64,000 bases of DNA from Candidatus Gastranaerophilales bacterium. GTDB taxonomy: Bacteria; Cyanobacteriota; Vampirovibrionia; Gastranaerophilales; Gastranaerophilaceae. Position 1 is the first letter of the stretch, and each line of letters begins with the position of its first letter. Shown here one piece after another: positions 63,038-64,000 of this stretch. The DNA lies in NCBI GenBank assembly GCA_900770525.1, contig CAAHDT010000027.1, positions 124,001 to 188,000 of the forward strand, given 5' to 3'. Position numbers and translations under genes: made by a program. The notes under the pieces are model-generated. The model did no database searches, was not told the DNA's origin, and saw only the letters and a program-made list of their open reading frames with translations.

Positions 63038-63199
63038 TATCTCAATGTGTAAAAGGTTAGTGTGTGTAGGAGAAAATAAAGAAAATGGTTATATTATATA
63101 TATGCCCACACTAAATATTTTCATAACATATATATAATATATATTTCACATATCTTAATAATATATTTTTTAGTATATCACAATCCGACTTGAAACAAC

Positions 63200-63285
63200 T
63201 TGATTTTTAAGCATTATGTGATATAGTATAATTGCTGATAAGGGTTTATAGATTTAAACTATCTATATTCGGCATTATACCCTTA
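63200..63285 (+). promoter_or_regulatory. Promoter region and 5' hairpin of the SWIM gene
   Basis: The 311-bp gap 63006-63316 is very AT-rich, with alternating TA tracts at 63090-63175. TTGATT (63200-63205) with TATAGT (63222-63227, 16-bp spacer), or the overlapping TATAAT (63227-63232), gives a promoter. Downstream, TAAGGGT (63239-63245) pairs with ACCCTTA (63279-63285) around an inner ATAGAT/ATCTAT helix, a stem-loop in the predicted leader. Confidence 0.5.
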
Positions 63286-63316
63286 ATGTGTAGGAAAGAG
63301 ATACTCAGAAAGATTA

Positions 63317-64000
63317 ATGAGTCCTGAAGAATTCAATTACAAGTATATAAAAGAACATGCAAGTGCCGGAAGCTGGCGCAGAGGTTATGAATACCATCTC
63401 AAAGATATGGTTTTTGATTCGTATCCTGAAAAAAACTTTTACATGGCAAAAGTAAAAGGGAATTTTCAGGATCACTATAATACTGACCTTATTTTTAAGA
63501 AGAACAAAGTTGAAGCACGTTGCAACTGCCCACTCAAGGAAGAATGGTGTAAGCACGCTGTAGCTGTTGCCCTAAAAGCCATCGACGAACACGCTTATGA
63601 AGATTGGTTAGAAACAAAATTCGGGATGGAATTCAATTTTCCGGACGAAAACACTGCACTGACAGAACCGCCTTGCGGAAGTTATGTATTTCACTTCAAT
63701 CCTAAAAGGAAAGCTAATTTCTTTTCAATCCTTGTCCGCTCAAGAGAAACTGGAAAAGTTGTAAGACAAATTGAAAACATTTTAAGAGCCTTAATTGAAG
63801 CTCAAAAACAAGACCCTAACTTTGAGTTAAACAACTCTCAAAAAGTTGAAGTTGAAATTTTTAAACAGCTATTAATGATTTCAAGACAAGATAAAAAAGC
63901 CGGCTGGTACGATATTCCGATAACCAAATTTGGTCCAATGTTTTCATTATTATCTATGGCAGATGAAGTTTTAGATGAAAAAACTAAAAATCGCCTAAAA
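63317..64000 (+). CDS. SWIM zinc-finger protein, probable SNF2-type helicase N-terminus (3' truncated)
   Basis: An uninterrupted frame of 228 codons begins with ATG at 63317 and runs off the window. The first 100 residues contain a SWIM zinc finger with Cys-x-Cys-x6-Cys-x-His (CNCPLKEEWCKH, about residues 73-84). The rest resembles the region between SWIM and helicase domains in bacterial SNF2/Swi2 ATPases, though no helicase motif is reached. Such proteins remodel nucleic acid-protein complexes. A SWIM-only protein cannot be excluded without the downstream sequence. Confidence 0.75.
   Translation, partial: MSPEEFNYKYIKEHASAGSWRRGYEYHLKDMVFDSYPEKNFYMAKVKGNFQDHYNTDLIFKKNKVEARCNCPLKEEWCKHAVAVALKAIDEHAYEDWLETKFGMEFNFPDENTALTEPPCGSYVFHFNPKRKANFFSILVRSRETGKVVRQIENILRALIEAQKQDPNFELNNSQKVEVEIFKQLLMISRQDKKAGWYDIPITKFGPMFSLLSMADEVLDEKTKNRLK

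Noticed and set aside
1..64000. Possible reassigned stop codon (TGA or TAG read as an amino acid)
   Set aside because: Full-length conserved genes end in TAA, TAG and TGA (for example nrnA and truB end in TGA), and none contains an internal stop.
1..64000. tRNA, rRNA, CRISPR arrays, transposases or prophage
   Set aside because: I looked for cloverleaf T-arm sequences, rRNA segments, spaced repeats and transposase or integrase motifs and found none I could support.

Overview
The window is an AT-rich bacterial chromosome segment using the standard genetic code (genes end in TAA, TAG and TGA). It encodes a diderm envelope (BamA, an OmpH/Skp-like chaperone, an outer-membrane barrel), strictly anaerobic ribonucleotide reduction (NrdD/NrdG), a type IV prepilin-like protein with a class-typical hydrophobic N-terminus, and several cyanobacteria-like families (DUF2993, the TIGR03960 radical SAM protein beside RNase E/G, a bifunctional nuclease domain, a VKOR-thioredoxin fusion). 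I infer a non-photosynthetic relative of Cyanobacteria (Melainabacteria/Vampirovibrionia, most likely gut Gastranaerophilales). This is inferred from gene content only. I see no rRNA, tRNA, CRISPR, transposase or prophage.

Layout. 1-3 kb: end of valS, a small unknown gene, and a four-domain ribosomal protein S1. 3.1-6.2 kb: five unknown genes. The first and last encode proteins with matching N-terminal and C-terminal helices around very different middles, an arrangement reminiscent of flagellar axial proteins. 6.3-18.3 kb: RqcH, queA-yidC, endonuclease III, a VKOR-DsbA fusion overlapping queH, glyS, a DciA-like protein, NrnA and a BrkB-type membrane protein. 18.3-29.3 kb: a long minus-strand envelope cluster running bamA, ompH, pyrimidine-nucleoside phosphorylase, a soluble protein that looks like the complete FlhA/SctV cytosolic domain without its membrane part, a GH77 glucanotransferase, an outer-membrane barrel, an FtsB/DivIC-like protein, a TPR protein and an exported HExxH protein. 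29.4-34.3 kb: adenine deaminase, then nrdD-nrdG behind a structured leader RNA.

34.3-36.0 kb: a pilin-like gene whose 5' end is built from repeats, next to a C12 homopolymer and a GC-richer repeat tract. 36.0-42.8 kb: TIGR03960 radical SAM protein, RNase E/G, two small membrane proteins and a TPR protein. 42.9-49.1 kb: pgk, a winged-helix protein, then a giant tandem helicase (degenerate first half, active second half) overlapping a separate Fe-S PD-(D/E)XK nuclease, which looks like a rearranged AddAB. 49.2-56 kb: exported proteins, a Dxs-family enzyme behind a MerR-type promoter, and rbfA-truB-DUF2993-GerMN-small protein-bifunctional nuclease. 56-64 kb: PpiC foldase, mfd, a Zn/Cd P-type ATPase divergent from an SmtB-like repressor with two matching operators, and the start of a SWIM-domain protein.

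Most observable regulation is in cis. Five genes (rqcH, nrnA, nth, mfd and the barrel gene) have a -10 box ending exactly 6 nt before the ATG, which predicts leaderless mRNAs. There is also a metal-responsive divergent promoter, a 19-bp-spacer MerR-type promoter, and the nrdD leader. Functional calls come from motif recognition without database searches.
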